A stretch of DNA of 34,521 nt from Janibacter anophelis NBRC 107843 (GTDB taxonomy: Bacteria; Actinomycetota; Actinomycetes; Actinomycetales; Dermatophilaceae): positions 1-34,521 of the forward strand of contig NZ_BCSQ01000038.1 in the NCBI RefSeq assembly GCF_001570945.1. Reading direction: 5' to 3'. The notes below the pieces were generated by a model. It made no database searches. It had not been told where the DNA came from and was given only the letters and a program-made list of their open reading frames with translations. Numbering within the stretch: position 1 is the first letter of the stretch; every line of letters starts with the position of its first letter. Shown piece after piece: positions 17,079 to 25,982 of the stretch. The position numbers and the translations under genes were made by a program.

Positions 17079-17831
17079 TCACCTGCGGCTCGGCAGGTCG
17101 GGCTTGTCCCAGCCCCGGCGCGGGGCCTGGGTGCCCGTGCCGTATCCACGGCGCGCGTCCCGCGACCGGTAGACGAGGTACGGCCGGGTCAGGTAGCCGA
17201 CCGGCGCGCTGAAGACGTGGACGAGCCGGGTGAAGGGCCACATCGCGAACAGCGCCATGGCCACGAGCGCGTGCAGCTTGAAACCGGTCGGTGCCTGCGC
17301 CATGAGGTCGGGGTCGGGGCTGAAGGTGAAGACCCCGCGCCACCACGGCGAGACCCCGTCGCGGTAGTTGTACTCGCCGCCGAACTGCAGGAGCGAGCCG
17401 GCGACGGTGTTCCACATGCCGAGGACGATGACGGCGGCGAGCAGTGCGTACATCACCTTGTCGTTGGTCGTCGTCGCGGAGAAGACCGGTCCGGTCGTGC
17501 GCCGCCGGTAGACGAGGATCGCGAGCCCGACGAGGGTCGCGATGCCGGCGGGGATGCCGCCGGCCAGCGCGATGACGTGGTACGCGTGCCGGCTCAGGCC
17601 GAAGGCGTCGGTCCACACCTGGGGGATCACCAGGCCGATGACGTGCCCGGCGACGACACCGAGCATGCCGAAGTGGAAGAGCGGGCTGCCGATCCGCAGC
17701 AGCCGGTCCTCGTAGAGCTGGGAGGAGCGGGTCGTCCAGCCGAACTTGTCGTAGCGGTAGCGCCAGACGTGCCCGACGACGAAGGTCGCGAGGGTCAGGT
17801 ACGGGACGATGACCCAGAGGAAGGTGCTCAT
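17079..17831 (-). CDS. narI: Respiratory nitrate reductase gamma subunit (cytochrome b) NarI
   Basis: 250 residues with five transmembrane segments. The four haem-ligand histidines fall at His53, His63, His187 and His205, with the pair spacing (10 and 18) of characterised NarI. NarI oxidises quinol and passes electrons through two b haems to NarH, anchoring the NarGH complex to the inner face of the membrane. The ATG overlaps the narJ stop by ATGA. The C-terminal tail is basic and polar. Confidence 0.96.
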   Translation of the reverse strand: MSTFLWVIVPYLTLATFVVGHVWRYRYDKFGWTTRSSQLYEDRLLRIGSPLFHFGMLGVVAGHVIGLVIPQVWTDAFGLSRHAYHVIALAGGIPAGIATLVGLAILVYRRRTTGPVFSATTTNDKVMYALLAAVIVLGMWNTVAGSLLQFGGEYNYRDGVSPWWRGVFTFSPDPDLMAQAPTGFKLHALVAMALFAMWPFTRLVHVFSAPVGYLTRPYLVYRSRDARRGYGTGTQAPRRGWDKPDLPSRR

Positions 17832-18577
17832 CTTGGGGCTCCTACGGGGATGGTCGAGCCGAGGTCGGCCGTGGTGGGGGCGGGGCCGGGACGAAGGGGG
17901 GCGCCCAGGTGCTCGTCGAGCGCCGGGTCCTGGGCATAGGGGGCGCTGTCGATGCCGACGTCCTCCTGCGGCGGACCCTGGGCGATGAGGCGCGCCAGGG
18001 CCTCCTCGTCGTCGCCCTGCAGCTGCGGGAGGGTGGCGCGCAGGGCCTGCACGACCGGCAGCCACGGCGACCGCTTGCCCGTGAGGGCGGTGTACAGCAG
18101 CTCGATGCCGACGCGGTGGTCGTTGAGCAGCTTCCACGCCGTGTCGAGGTCGCAGGTGGCGCCGAACTCGAGGAGCACGCACAGGTGGTCTGGCAGCTCC
18201 CCGCCGACGTCGTCGAGGCTCGCGCCCGCGGCCCGGTAGGCCTGGGTGAACTGCACGAGGGCGACGCCCCGCTTGCGGGTGTCACCGTGCAGGAAGTAGG
18301 TCAGGTGCAGGGCGCACCTGCGGGTGACGTCGAAGGTGTCGACGTACTCCTCCTGGAGCGCGGCCAGGTCGTGCGCCTCGAGGTGGTCGAGGAAGGCGCC
18401 GATCGGCTCGCGGACGGCGGCGGGCAGCCCCTGCGCGCTCGAGCGCAGGACCGGGGCGAGGCCGAGGAGCCGCTCGTCGGGGTAGTCCAGGAGCAGGGAG
18501 ACCAGCTGCCACGCGTCGGCGAGGGCCGCCCCCTCGACGGCGGGTCGGGTGCGCCGGTGGCGCCGCCACGGCATCAT
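17828..18577 (-). CDS. narJ: Nitrate reductase molybdenum cofactor assembly chaperone NarJ
   Basis: 249 residues, helical TorD-like fold. QLVSLLLDYPDERL, LQEEYVDTFDVTRRCALHLTYFLHGDTRKRG and LPDHLCVLLEFGA are characteristic. NarJ binds the NarG N-terminus and assists bis-MGD and Fe-S insertion before membrane docking; it is not part of the mature enzyme. The start overlaps the narH stop by ATGA; a second ATG directly follows the first, so the exact start is M1 or M2. A proline-rich C-terminal tail extends beyond the core fold. Confidence 0.95.
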   Translation of the reverse strand: MMPWRRHRRTRPAVEGAALADAWQLVSLLLDYPDERLLGLAPVLRSSAQGLPAAVREPIGAFLDHLEAHDLAALQEEYVDTFDVTRRCALHLTYFLHGDTRKRGVALVQFTQAYRAAGASLDDVGGELPDHLCVLLEFGATCDLDTAWKLLNDHRVGIELLYTALTGKRSPWLPVVQALRATLPQLQGDDEEALARLIAQGPPQEDVGIDSAPYAQDPALDEHLGAPLRPGPAPTTADLGSTIPVGAPR

Positions 18578-20241
18578 GAGCGGTCACTCCCGGCCTGGTC
18601 CGGGAAGAGACCCTCGGGTGTGCCCTTGCCGTCCCAGTTGAGCAGGTTGACCCGGCCGCTCTTGCTGCCGCCACCGACGAGCCGGTCGGAGGTCTGGCGC
18701 TCCTGGAGCATCTGGAAGTTCTCGATCGCCACGGGCGTGAGGGCACCGCGCCCGGAGCCCTCACCGAAGGGCCCGGACAGGTCGATCTCGTCGTCGTACC
18801 CGGAGACGGCGCAGTCGGTCGCGAGCTCCTCGAGGCCGTGGGCCTGCTCGCCGTGCGCCGTGGGGATGACGTAGCGCTCCTCGTACTTGGCCAGGGCGAG
18901 CAGGCGGTACATGTCGTACATCGCCTCCTCCTCCATGCCGACCGCCTCCGGGATCTCGGCCCGCGGGTCGCGGCCGAGGTTGATGTCGCGCATGTAGCTG
19001 CGCATCGCCGCGAGCTTGCGCAGCACCTCGTCGACCGGCCGGACGTCGCCGGCGGTGAAGAGGTTGGCGAGGTACTCCACGGGGATGCGCAGGGTGTCGA
19101 TCGCGGCGAAGAGGTTGTCCTTGTCCTCACCGTCGTAGCCGGTGTCCTTGATGACGTCGACGACCGGGGACAGCGGCGGGATGTACCAGACCATGGGCAT
19201 CGTCCGGTACTCCGGGTGGAGCGGCAGCGCGACCTTGTAGTCCATGATGAGCCGCCGCACGGGCGAGGCCTTGGCCGCCTCGACCCAGTCACCGGGGATG
19301 CCGGCCTGCTCGGCCGCCTGCTGCACCTGCGGGTCGAAGGGGTCGACAAAGACCGAGCGCTGGGCCTCGTACAGCTCGTGGTCGTCCTCGACCGACGCGG
19401 CGTCGAGCACCCGGTCGGCGTCGTAGAGCATGATCCCGATGTAACGCAGCCGGCCCACGCAGGTCTCGGCGCAGACGGTCGGGATGCCGACCTCGACGCG
19501 CGGGTAGCAGAAGGTGCACTTCTCGGCCTTGCCGGTCTTGTGGTTGAAGTAGACCTTCTTGTACGGGCAGCCGGTGACGCACATGCGCCAGCCGCGGCAC
19601 TGGTCCTGGTCGACGAGGACGATGCCGTCCTCCTCGCGCTTGTAGATCGCGCCGGAGGGGCACGAGGCGGCGCAGCTGGGGTTGAGGCAGTGCTCGCAGA
19701 TGCGCGGCAGGTAGAACATGAAGGTCTGGTCGAACTCGAACTTCACCTTGTCCTCGATGCCCTTGAGCATCGGGTCCTTCACCGCGTGCTCGAGGCTGCC
19801 GCCGAGGTCGTCGTCCCAGTTGGCCGACCACGAGACGTTCATCGGCTTTCCCGAGATGAGCGAGTGCGGCCGGGCGACGGGGAAGGTCTTCTGCGCGGGG
19901 GCGTTGAGCAGCGTCTCGTAGTCGTAGGTCCACGGCTCGTAGTAGTCGTGGATGCTCGGCATCTTGGGGTTGGAGAAGATGTTGAGCAGCTTGCTGATCC
20001 GCCCACCGGCCTTGAGCTTGAGGCGACCGTTCGGGGAGCGGACCCATCCCCCCTTCCACTCCTCCTGGTCCTCGTAGCCGCGCGGGTAGCCGAGGCCCGG
20101 CCGGGTCTCGACGTTGTTGAACCACACGTACTCGGTGCCGGAGCGGTTGGTCCATGCCTGCTTGCAGGTCACCGAGCAGGTGTGGCACCCGATGCACTTG
20201 TCGAGGTTCATGACCATCGCCATCTGAGCCATCACACGCAT
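18574..20241 (-). CDS. narH: Respiratory nitrate reductase beta subunit NarH
   Basis: 555 residues. Ferredoxin-type clusters: C16-C19-C22-C26 at the N-terminus (KCIGCHTCSVTC), CEHCLNPSCAASCP, and CRGWRMCVTGCPYKK in which Trp replaces a Cys, the hallmark of the [3Fe-4S] centre of NarH. The last ligands are in KCTFCYPR and CAETCVGR. It carries electrons from NarI haems to NarG. The start is one base past the narG stop (gap of one). The C-terminal 80 residues are variable. Confidence 0.97.
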   Translation of the reverse strand: MRVMAQMAMVMNLDKCIGCHTCSVTCKQAWTNRSGTEYVWFNNVETRPGLGYPRGYEDQEEWKGGWVRSPNGRLKLKAGGRISKLLNIFSNPKMPSIHDYYEPWTYDYETLLNAPAQKTFPVARPHSLISGKPMNVSWSANWDDDLGGSLEHAVKDPMLKGIEDKVKFEFDQTFMFYLPRICEHCLNPSCAASCPSGAIYKREEDGIVLVDQDQCRGWRMCVTGCPYKKVYFNHKTGKAEKCTFCYPRVEVGIPTVCAETCVGRLRYIGIMLYDADRVLDAASVEDDHELYEAQRSVFVDPFDPQVQQAAEQAGIPGDWVEAAKASPVRRLIMDYKVALPLHPEYRTMPMVWYIPPLSPVVDVIKDTGYDGEDKDNLFAAIDTLRIPVEYLANLFTAGDVRPVDEVLRKLAAMRSYMRDINLGRDPRAEIPEAVGMEEEAMYDMYRLLALAKYEERYVIPTAHGEQAHGLEELATDCAVSGYDDEIDLSGPFGEGSGRGALTPVAIENFQMLQERQTSDRLVGGGSKSGRVNLLNWDGKGTPEGLFPDQAGSDRS

Positions 20242-20242
20242 G

Positions 20243-23200
20243 TCAGTACTCCACGTCCTGGTTGGTCCGGCGGCGGATCATCGTGACCTCGTCCCGGTTG
20301 TTGCCGGTGGGTCCGATGTAGTTGAAGAAGTAGGACAGCTGGGCGTAGCCGCCGATGATGTGGCTCGGCTTGAGGAGGATGCGGGTCAGGCTGTTGTGGA
20401 TGCCGCCGCGCCGCTGGTCGGTCTCGGTCAGGGGCACGTCGATGAGGCGGTCCTGCGCGTGGTGCATGTACACCGTGCCCTCGGGCATCCGGTGGCTCAC
20501 CACGGCCCGCGCCGCGACGACGCCGTTGCGGTTGACCGCCTCGATCCAGTCGTTGTCACGCACGCCGATCTTCGCCGCGTCGACGTCGGACATCCACACC
20601 GTCTGCCCGCCACGGCTGAGGCTGAGCATGAAGAGGTTGTCCTGGTACTCGGAGTGGATCGACCACTTGTTGTGCGGGGTCAGGTACCGCACGCTCACGC
20701 CGAGCTCGGTCTGCTCGCCGATGGGACTCTCCCCGAAGAGCCGGGTCATGTTGAGCGGTGGCCGGTAGGTCGGCAGGCCCTCGCCCATGGCGAGCATCCA
20801 GTCGTGGTCGACGTAGAACTGCTGCCGGCCGGTGAGGGTGTGGAAGGGCTTGTGCCGCTCGATGTTGATCGTGAAGGGGGCATAGCGCCGACCGCCGGCC
20901 TCGCTGCCCGACCACTCGGGCGAGGTGATGACCGGCACCGGCGCAGCCTGGGTGTCGGCGAAGGTGATGAGCTTGCCCTCGTGCTCGGCGGAGAAGTCGT
21001 GCAGCTGGGTGCCGGTGCGCTTCTCCAGCGCCTTGAAGCCCTGGGTCGCGAGGTGGCCGTTGGTCGTGCCCGACAGGTGCATGATCGCCTCGGCGACGTG
21101 GATGTCGGTCTCGAGGCGGGGGCGACCCGCTCCGGCCCCCGAGCGGACCTCGCCGTTGCGCGCGCGCAGCAGGTCGATCTCACGGGAGGGGTCGTAGGGC
21201 ACGCCCTTGGTCACCATGCCGGTGCCCTCGAGCAGCGGACCGATCGAGGTCATCTTGTCGTGGATCGCGGTGTAGTCCCGGGTCACCTCCGCGAGCACGG
21301 GCAGGGTGCGGCCGGGGACCGCCTCGCACTCTCCCTTCGCCCAGTCCAGGACCCGGCCGTGCACCGTGGCCAGCGCCTCGGGCGTGTCGTGCCAGAGCGG
21401 CTTGGCGACGACGTCGGTGCGGGTGCCGAGGTGGTCCACGGCCAGCTCCGAGAAGCGCTTGGCGATGAGCTTCCACGTGTCCCAGTCGTTCTTGGACTGC
21501 CACGGCGGCGCGATCGCCGGGTTGAAGGAGTGGATGAAGGGGTGCATGTCGGTCGTGTTGAGGTCGTGCTTCTCGTACCACGTCGCCGCGGGCAGGACGA
21601 CGTCCGAGAGCAGCGTCGAGCTCGTCATGCGGAAGTCGAGGGTGACGAGCAGGTCGAGCTTGCCCTCGGGCGCCCGGTCGGCCCACACGACGTCCTGCGG
21701 TCGCTGTGACTCGTCGGCCTCCGTGGCGCGGACGGCGTTGTCCGTGCCGAGCAGGTGCTTGAGGAAGTACTCGTTGCCCTTGGCCGAGCTGCCGAAGAGG
21801 TTGGCCCGCCACAGCGACAGGATGCGCGGGTGGTTGTCCTCGGCCTCCGGGTCCTCGATGGCGAAGCGCAGGCTGCCGTCGGTGAGCGAGCGCGCGACGT
21901 ACTCGCCGACAGGCACACCGGCCGCCTTCGCCTCGTCGGCGACGACGAGCGAGCTGCGGTCGAACTGCGGGTAGCTCGGGGTCCAGCCCAGCCGCACCGA
22001 CTGCGCGAGCAGGTCCATCGTCGAGCGCCCGGCGAAGGCGCCCGTGCTGCCGTTGACCGTGTCCGCGTCGAAGGTGTCGTAGCGGTACTGGCTGGTGTTG
22101 ACGTACCAGTACGCGGTCTGGTTCATGTGCCGCGGCGGGCGCACCCAGTCCAGGGCGAAGGCCATGTGCTGGAAGCCCATGAGCGGCCGCACCTTTTCCT
22201 GCCCGACATAGTGCGCCCACCCGCCGCCGTTGCGGCCCTGGCACCCCGTGATCGTCGTCAGGACGAGCATCGCCCGGTAGATCTGGTCGGAGTGGTACCA
22301 GTGGTTGGTGCCGGCTCCCATGAGGATCATGCCGCGGCCACCGGTGTCGATGGCGTTGTCGGCCCACTCCCGGGCCAGCCGCACGATCTGCTCCACGGGC
22401 ACGCCGGTGATCTCCGCGCCCCACGCGGGCGTCGCGGGGACACTCGGGTCCTCGTACCCGGTCGGCCACTGGCCCGGCAGGCCGTGCCGGGCCACCCCGT
22501 AGTGGGCGAGCATCAGGTCCAGGACGGTCGTGACGAGGTGCTCGCCGACGCGTCGCACCGGGACGCCGCGGCGCTCGGTCGACATCTCGCCCTCGAGGTT
22601 GTCGAAGCGAGGCAGCTCGACCTCGACCGACTCGCCCTCGCCGTACATGCTCAGCCGGGGCCGCACGTCGCCGAGCTCGAGGTTCCACCGACCGACGCCC
22701 TCGTCGCCGAAGCGGTGGCCGATCGAGCCCTGCGGGATGACGACCTCACCGGTGACGTCGTCGACGACCGCCGGCTTCCACATCGCGTTCTCCGAGTGCT
22801 GCTCGGGGCCCTCGAAGTCGCCGGCGACGAGGAACTTCGAGGGCGCCCAGCCCCCTTCGCTCGTGGGCTCGAGCGTGACGAGGTGCGGCAGGTCGGTGTA
22901 CTGCCGGTTGTAGCCGGTGAAGAACTCGACCTCGCGGTCGACGAAGTACTCCTTGAGCAGCACGTGCCCCATCGCCATCGCGAGGGCGCCGTCGGTGCCG
23001 GGCGCGGAGGCGACCCACTCGTCGGCGAACTTGACGTTCTCCGCGTAGTCGGGGGCGACGGCCACGACCTTTTGCCCGCGGTAGCGCGCCTCGGTCATCC
23101 AGTGCGCGTCGGGAGTACGGGTGAGCGGGACGTTGGAGCCCCACATGATGAGGTACCCGGCGTCCCACCAGTCGCCCGACTCGGGCACGTCGGTCTGGTC

Positions 23201-23962
23201 GCCGAACATCTGCGGCGACGCATTGGGCAGGTCCGCGTACCAGTCGTAGAAGGAGAGCATCGGCGCGCCGATGAGCTCGTTGAAGCGGGCGCCGGAGGCG
23301 TAGCTGACCTGCGACATCGCGGGGATGGGCGAGAAGCCGGCGATGCGGTCGGGGCCCCAGCGCTTGATCGTGTAGACGTAGGCGGCCGAGACCATGTCGA
23401 CGACCTCGTCCCACGTGGCGCGCACGAGTCCGCCCTTGCCGCGGGCGCTCTTGTACTCGCGGGTCAGCTCCGGGTCCTGGACGATCGAGCCCCAGGCGAC
23501 GACCGGGTCGCCGTAGCGCTCCCTGGCCGCGCGGAACATCTGCAGCAGCGTCCCGCGCACGTAGGGGTAACGCACGCGCGTGGGGGAGTAGGTGTACCAG
23601 GAGAAGGCCGCCCCGCGCGGGCAGCCGCGCGGCTCGTACTCGGGTCGGTCGGCACCCGTGCTCGGGTAGTCGGTCTGCTGCGCCTCCCAGGTGATGATCC
23701 CGTCCTTGACGTAGATCTTCCACGAGCAGGACCCGGTGCAGTTGACGCCGTGGGTGGAGCGGACCACCTTGTCGTGGCTCCAGCGGTCGCGGTAGAAGGC
23801 GTCACCGCCGCGCCCGCCCTCGATGTACATCGCGCGCTTGTCCGGGGAGATCCCCGCCTTGGTGAAGAAGCGCCGGGTGCCGACGAGGGCCTCGGACAGC
23901 GGCCCGTCCAGTCCCGCCGATCGGGGCAGCTCGGTGGGTCCACCGGTGGACGAAGGGGTCAT
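20243..23962 (-). CDS. narG: Respiratory nitrate reductase alpha subunit NarG
   Basis: 1239 residues. The N-terminal Fe-S centre uses His71, Cys75, Cys79 and Cys114, the same spacing as the characterised His-ligated FS0 of NarG. SFYDWYADLPNASP at about residues 237-250 contains the Asp that coordinates molybdenum. No twin-arginine signal is present, so the active site faces the cytoplasm, as in the NarGHI class. It reduces nitrate to nitrite with bis-MGD. The ATG at 23962 overlaps the stop of the upstream regulator by ATGA; the open frame continues upstream only as a shadow of that gene. Confidence 0.97.
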   Translation of the reverse strand: MTPSSTGGPTELPRSAGLDGPLSEALVGTRRFFTKAGISPDKRAMYIEGGRGGDAFYRDRWSHDKVVRSTHGVNCTGSCSWKIYVKDGIITWEAQQTDYPSTGADRPEYEPRGCPRGAAFSWYTYSPTRVRYPYVRGTLLQMFRAARERYGDPVVAWGSIVQDPELTREYKSARGKGGLVRATWDEVVDMVSAAYVYTIKRWGPDRIAGFSPIPAMSQVSYASGARFNELIGAPMLSFYDWYADLPNASPQMFGDQTDVPESGDWWDAGYLIMWGSNVPLTRTPDAHWMTEARYRGQKVVAVAPDYAENVKFADEWVASAPGTDGALAMAMGHVLLKEYFVDREVEFFTGYNRQYTDLPHLVTLEPTSEGGWAPSKFLVAGDFEGPEQHSENAMWKPAVVDDVTGEVVIPQGSIGHRFGDEGVGRWNLELGDVRPRLSMYGEGESVEVELPRFDNLEGEMSTERRGVPVRRVGEHLVTTVLDLMLAHYGVARHGLPGQWPTGYEDPSVPATPAWGAEITGVPVEQIVRLAREWADNAIDTGGRGMILMGAGTNHWYHSDQIYRAMLVLTTITGCQGRNGGGWAHYVGQEKVRPLMGFQHMAFALDWVRPPRHMNQTAYWYVNTSQYRYDTFDADTVNGSTGAFAGRSTMDLLAQSVRLGWTPSYPQFDRSSLVVADEAKAAGVPVGEYVARSLTDGSLRFAIEDPEAEDNHPRILSLWRANLFGSSAKGNEYFLKHLLGTDNAVRATEADESQRPQDVVWADRAPEGKLDLLVTLDFRMTSSTLLSDVVLPAATWYEKHDLNTTDMHPFIHSFNPAIAPPWQSKNDWDTWKLIAKRFSELAVDHLGTRTDVVAKPLWHDTPEALATVHGRVLDWAKGECEAVPGRTLPVLAEVTRDYTAIHDKMTSIGPLLEGTGMVTKGVPYDPSREIDLLRARNGEVRSGAGAGRPRLETDIHVAEAIMHLSGTTNGHLATQGFKALEKRTGTQLHDFSAEHEGKLITFADTQAAPVPVITSPEWSGSEAGGRRYAPFTINIERHKPFHTLTGRQQFYVDHDWMLAMGEGLPTYRPPLNMTRLFGESPIGEQTELGVSVRYLTPHNKWSIHSEYQDNLFMLSLSRGGQTVWMSDVDAAKIGVRDNDWIEAVNRNGVVAARAVVSHRMPEGTVYMHHAQDRLIDVPLTETDQRRGGIHNSLTRILLKPSHIIGGYAQLSYFFNYIGPTGNNRDEVTMIRRRTNQDVEY

Positions 23963-24753
23963 GAGGTGCCTCCTGCAGGGGCGAAGGGGGTCCGGGTCGT
24001 GACGTGGGCGGTGCAGCGGGTGGCTTCGACGAAGGGGGTGAGCGAGAGCTCGGCGTCGTGCTCGCCGAGGACCTCGAGGGTGCCGCGCATCAGGCCGCGG
24101 TGGACGCCGCAGACGACCTCGGGTCGGTCGCGGGCCAGGTCGAGGAAGGGGCAACGCACGATGTCGACGTCGGCGGTGCGTCCGTCGTCCTGGGTGCGCA
24201 CGGCGGGCGTGTAGCCCCAGCTGCGCAGGACGTCGACCATGGCGCCGACCTTGCTCAGCCAGGCGCCTGCGGTGGTGGCCGGGTCGGTGGTGGCGACCTG
24301 CCCGATGAGGTCGGCGGCGTGCGCGTGCGCCCACGCGGCCCCGGCCTGCTCGGGGGTGAGTGCGTCACCGTCGGGTGTGCGGGCGGTGAAGGACTGCGCG
24401 AGCAGCTCGGCCAGGCGGGTCAGGGACTCCTCCCGCGGCGGCGCGTCCAGGCTGCCCGGGGCGACGAGGTACTTCTTGCTCGGGCGCCCGGCACCGGGGG
24501 AGCGCACGGAGTGGGAGGCGAGCAGGCCGGCGTCGACCAGCTGCTCGAGGTGGAAGCGGACGGTGGTCACGTGCAGGCCGACTCGACCACTGAGCTCCTG
24601 GGCCGTCAGGCCGTCGCGCTGCGTCGACGGGAGGTTGGCCAGGGTGTCGACGAGGTCGCGGCGCACGGCCGAGCGCAGCAGGCCCGCGCCTGCGTCATCC
24701 CGCTCACGTCCCTCCGGGGCACCGGCCCCGGATGCTCCCGGTGTGCTCGCCAC
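23959..24753 (-). CDS. Winged-helix regulator with C-terminal Cys motif (COG2345/SufR-like)
   Basis: 264 residues. A winged helix-turn-helix lies at about residues 30-95 (LTAQELSGRVGLHVTTVRFHLEQLVDAGLL, then the GRPSKKY wing). The C-terminal domain ends with CPFLDLA, C-x13-C in EVVCGVH, and a third Cys in ATRCTAH, spaced C-x13-C-x31-C. SufR and related ArsR/DeoR-like regulators of this group use such cysteines to hold an Fe-S cluster. It overlaps narG by ATGA and is the first gene of the nar train, so it probably senses Fe-S status, oxygen or NO and controls the operon (inference). A CAGACT box 7 bases before the GTG could be a weak leaderless -10, so the start is less certain than others. 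Confidence 0.8.
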   Translation of the reverse strand: MASTPGASGAGAPEGRERDDAGAGLLRSAVRRDLVDTLANLPSTQRDGLTAQELSGRVGLHVTTVRFHLEQLVDAGLLASHSVRSPGAGRPSKKYLVAPGSLDAPPREESLTRLAELLAQSFTARTPDGDALTPEQAGAAWAHAHAADLIGQVATTDPATTAGAWLSKVGAMVDVLRSWGYTPAVRTQDDGRTADVDIVRCPFLDLARDRPEVVCGVHRGLMRGTLEVLGEHDAELSLTPFVEATRCTAHVTTRTPFAPAGGTS

Positions 24754-24842
24754 GGTCCGGAGTCTGCCACATAAAAAGGATTGGCACGAGGGGCTGCGCG
24801 TCTCCGGTGCTCGCGTGAATTGGGCAACATGTCGCTGTCGTA

Positions 24843-24865
24843 AATCCCTTGGTTCTTCAGGGATT
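24843..24865. repeat. Inverted repeat between tesB and the nar regulator
   Basis: AATCCCT, 9 bases, AGGGATT, in a relatively AT-rich 200-base intergenic region (24754-24953). Read leftward it lies about 90 bases after the tesB stop and about 90 bases before the regulator start. It could be a weak terminator or an operator for the nar train. No other clear element is visible in this gap. Confidence 0.45.
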
Positions 24866-24953
24866 CGGTGCGGGTTCGGCTGGTCGTCGCACCGATGGCA
24901 TCGCCGTGGTCACGCGCGGTGAGGGTCCCCCGAAAAGGGTTTTGGAGGAATCC

Positions 24954-25916
24954 TCAGGAGGTGGGCGCGCCGGACGTCGGCTTGATGCGCACCATCGCCT
25001 CCTGGGCGATCGTGGCGACGAGGGCTCCCTCCTCGGAAAACACCTTGCCGACCATGAGGCCACGCCCGGAGCGCGTGGACGGCGACTCCTGGTCGTAGAG
25101 GAGCCACTCGCCCGGGTCGACGGGGCGGTGGAACCAGATCGTGTGGTCGATGGTTGCGGGTCGCAGCCCGGGCTGGGTCCACGTCAGGCCGTGGGCCCGC
25201 AGCATGGTGTCGATCGGGGTGTAGTCGGAGGCGAAGGCCAGGACGGCGCAACGGGTCAGCTGGTCATGCGGCAGCTGTGCGACCGTGCGGAACCACACGC
25301 GCTGGCGGCCCTCGTGCTCCGGCGCGGGCACCGCCATGATGTCCCCGTCGACGTAGCGGTGGTCGACCGGTCGGCTGGCGATGTACTGGGCCCGGGGGTG
25401 GTCGATGCCGGCGAACTTGTCGGAGATCGACTGCAGGTCGTGGGGCGAGGGGACGTCGGGCATCGGGAGGTGGTGGTCGAGCCCGTCGGAGGGGTCCTGG
25501 AAGGAGGCGGTCATCGACAGGATCGGCCGCCCGTGCTGCAGGGCGTGGACCCGCCGGGTCGAGAAGGAGCGGCCGTCGCGCATCCGCTCGACGGCGAAGC
25601 GGATCGGCAGGCTCGAGTCGCCGGGGCGCATGAAGTAGGCGTGCAGCGAGTGCGGCATGCGGTGCGGCATCTCGGGCAGGACCGTGCGGCCGGCGGCGAC
25701 GAGCGCCTGGGCGAGGACCTGGCCGCCGAAGACGCGGCCGTGCGGCATGGCGATGCTCTCGCCCTCGTAGACGTCGGCGGCGCTCGCGCCGAGCTCACCC
25801 ACTCCCTCGGGGCCCTCGACGCGGATCGTCGCGTGACCGACCTCCTCGAGGTCGAGGGTCGCCAGTGCGGTGCTGAGCGCGATGCGCTGCGCCTGCTCGA
25901 TCGACTCGGCGGTCAT
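24954..25916 (-). CDS. tesB: Acyl-CoA thioesterase II (TesB)
   Basis: 320 residues, the expected length for a double-hotdog TesB. Landmarks: RVFGGQVLAQALVAAGRTV (first hotdog), HSLHAYFMRPGDSSLPI, VHALQHGRPI, and in the second hotdog FASDYTPIDTM with the catalytic Asp and TIDHTIWFHRP. It hydrolyses medium- and long-chain acyl-CoA. The ATG at 25916 is preceded by GAGGAG and a short leader. It is probably monocistronic and may serve fatty-acid turnover along with the acyl-CoA dehydrogenase elsewhere in the window. Confidence 0.94.
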   Translation of the reverse strand: MTAESIEQAQRIALSTALATLDLEEVGHATIRVEGPEGVGELGASAADVYEGESIAMPHGRVFGGQVLAQALVAAGRTVLPEMPHRMPHSLHAYFMRPGDSSLPIRFAVERMRDGRSFSTRRVHALQHGRPILSMTASFQDPSDGLDHHLPMPDVPSPHDLQSISDKFAGIDHPRAQYIASRPVDHRYVDGDIMAVPAPEHEGRQRVWFRTVAQLPHDQLTRCAVLAFASDYTPIDTMLRAHGLTWTQPGLRPATIDHTIWFHRPVDPGEWLLYDQESPSTRSGRGLMVGKVFSEEGALVATIAQEAMVRIKPTSGAPTS

Positions 25917-25946
25917 TGGGCTCCTCGGCTCGTGGTCAACGTCGAG

Positions 25947-25952
25947 ACTCTA
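25947..25952 (-). promoter_or_regulatory. -10 box for tesB with a leadered transcript
   Basis: TAGAGT on the minus strand, about 30 bases before the tesB ATG, followed by a GAGGAG ribosome-binding site at 25921-25926. Unlike its neighbours this promoter gives a short 5' leader. Confidence 0.5.
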
Positions 25953-25982
25953 GGCGACGAGGCGCGGTCGACGCGCGCTCGG

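Noticed and set aside
21755-24214. Long plus-strand open frame (about 820 codons) antisense to narG
   Set aside because: The composition is biased with no motif, and narG with all its cofactor ligands lies opposite.
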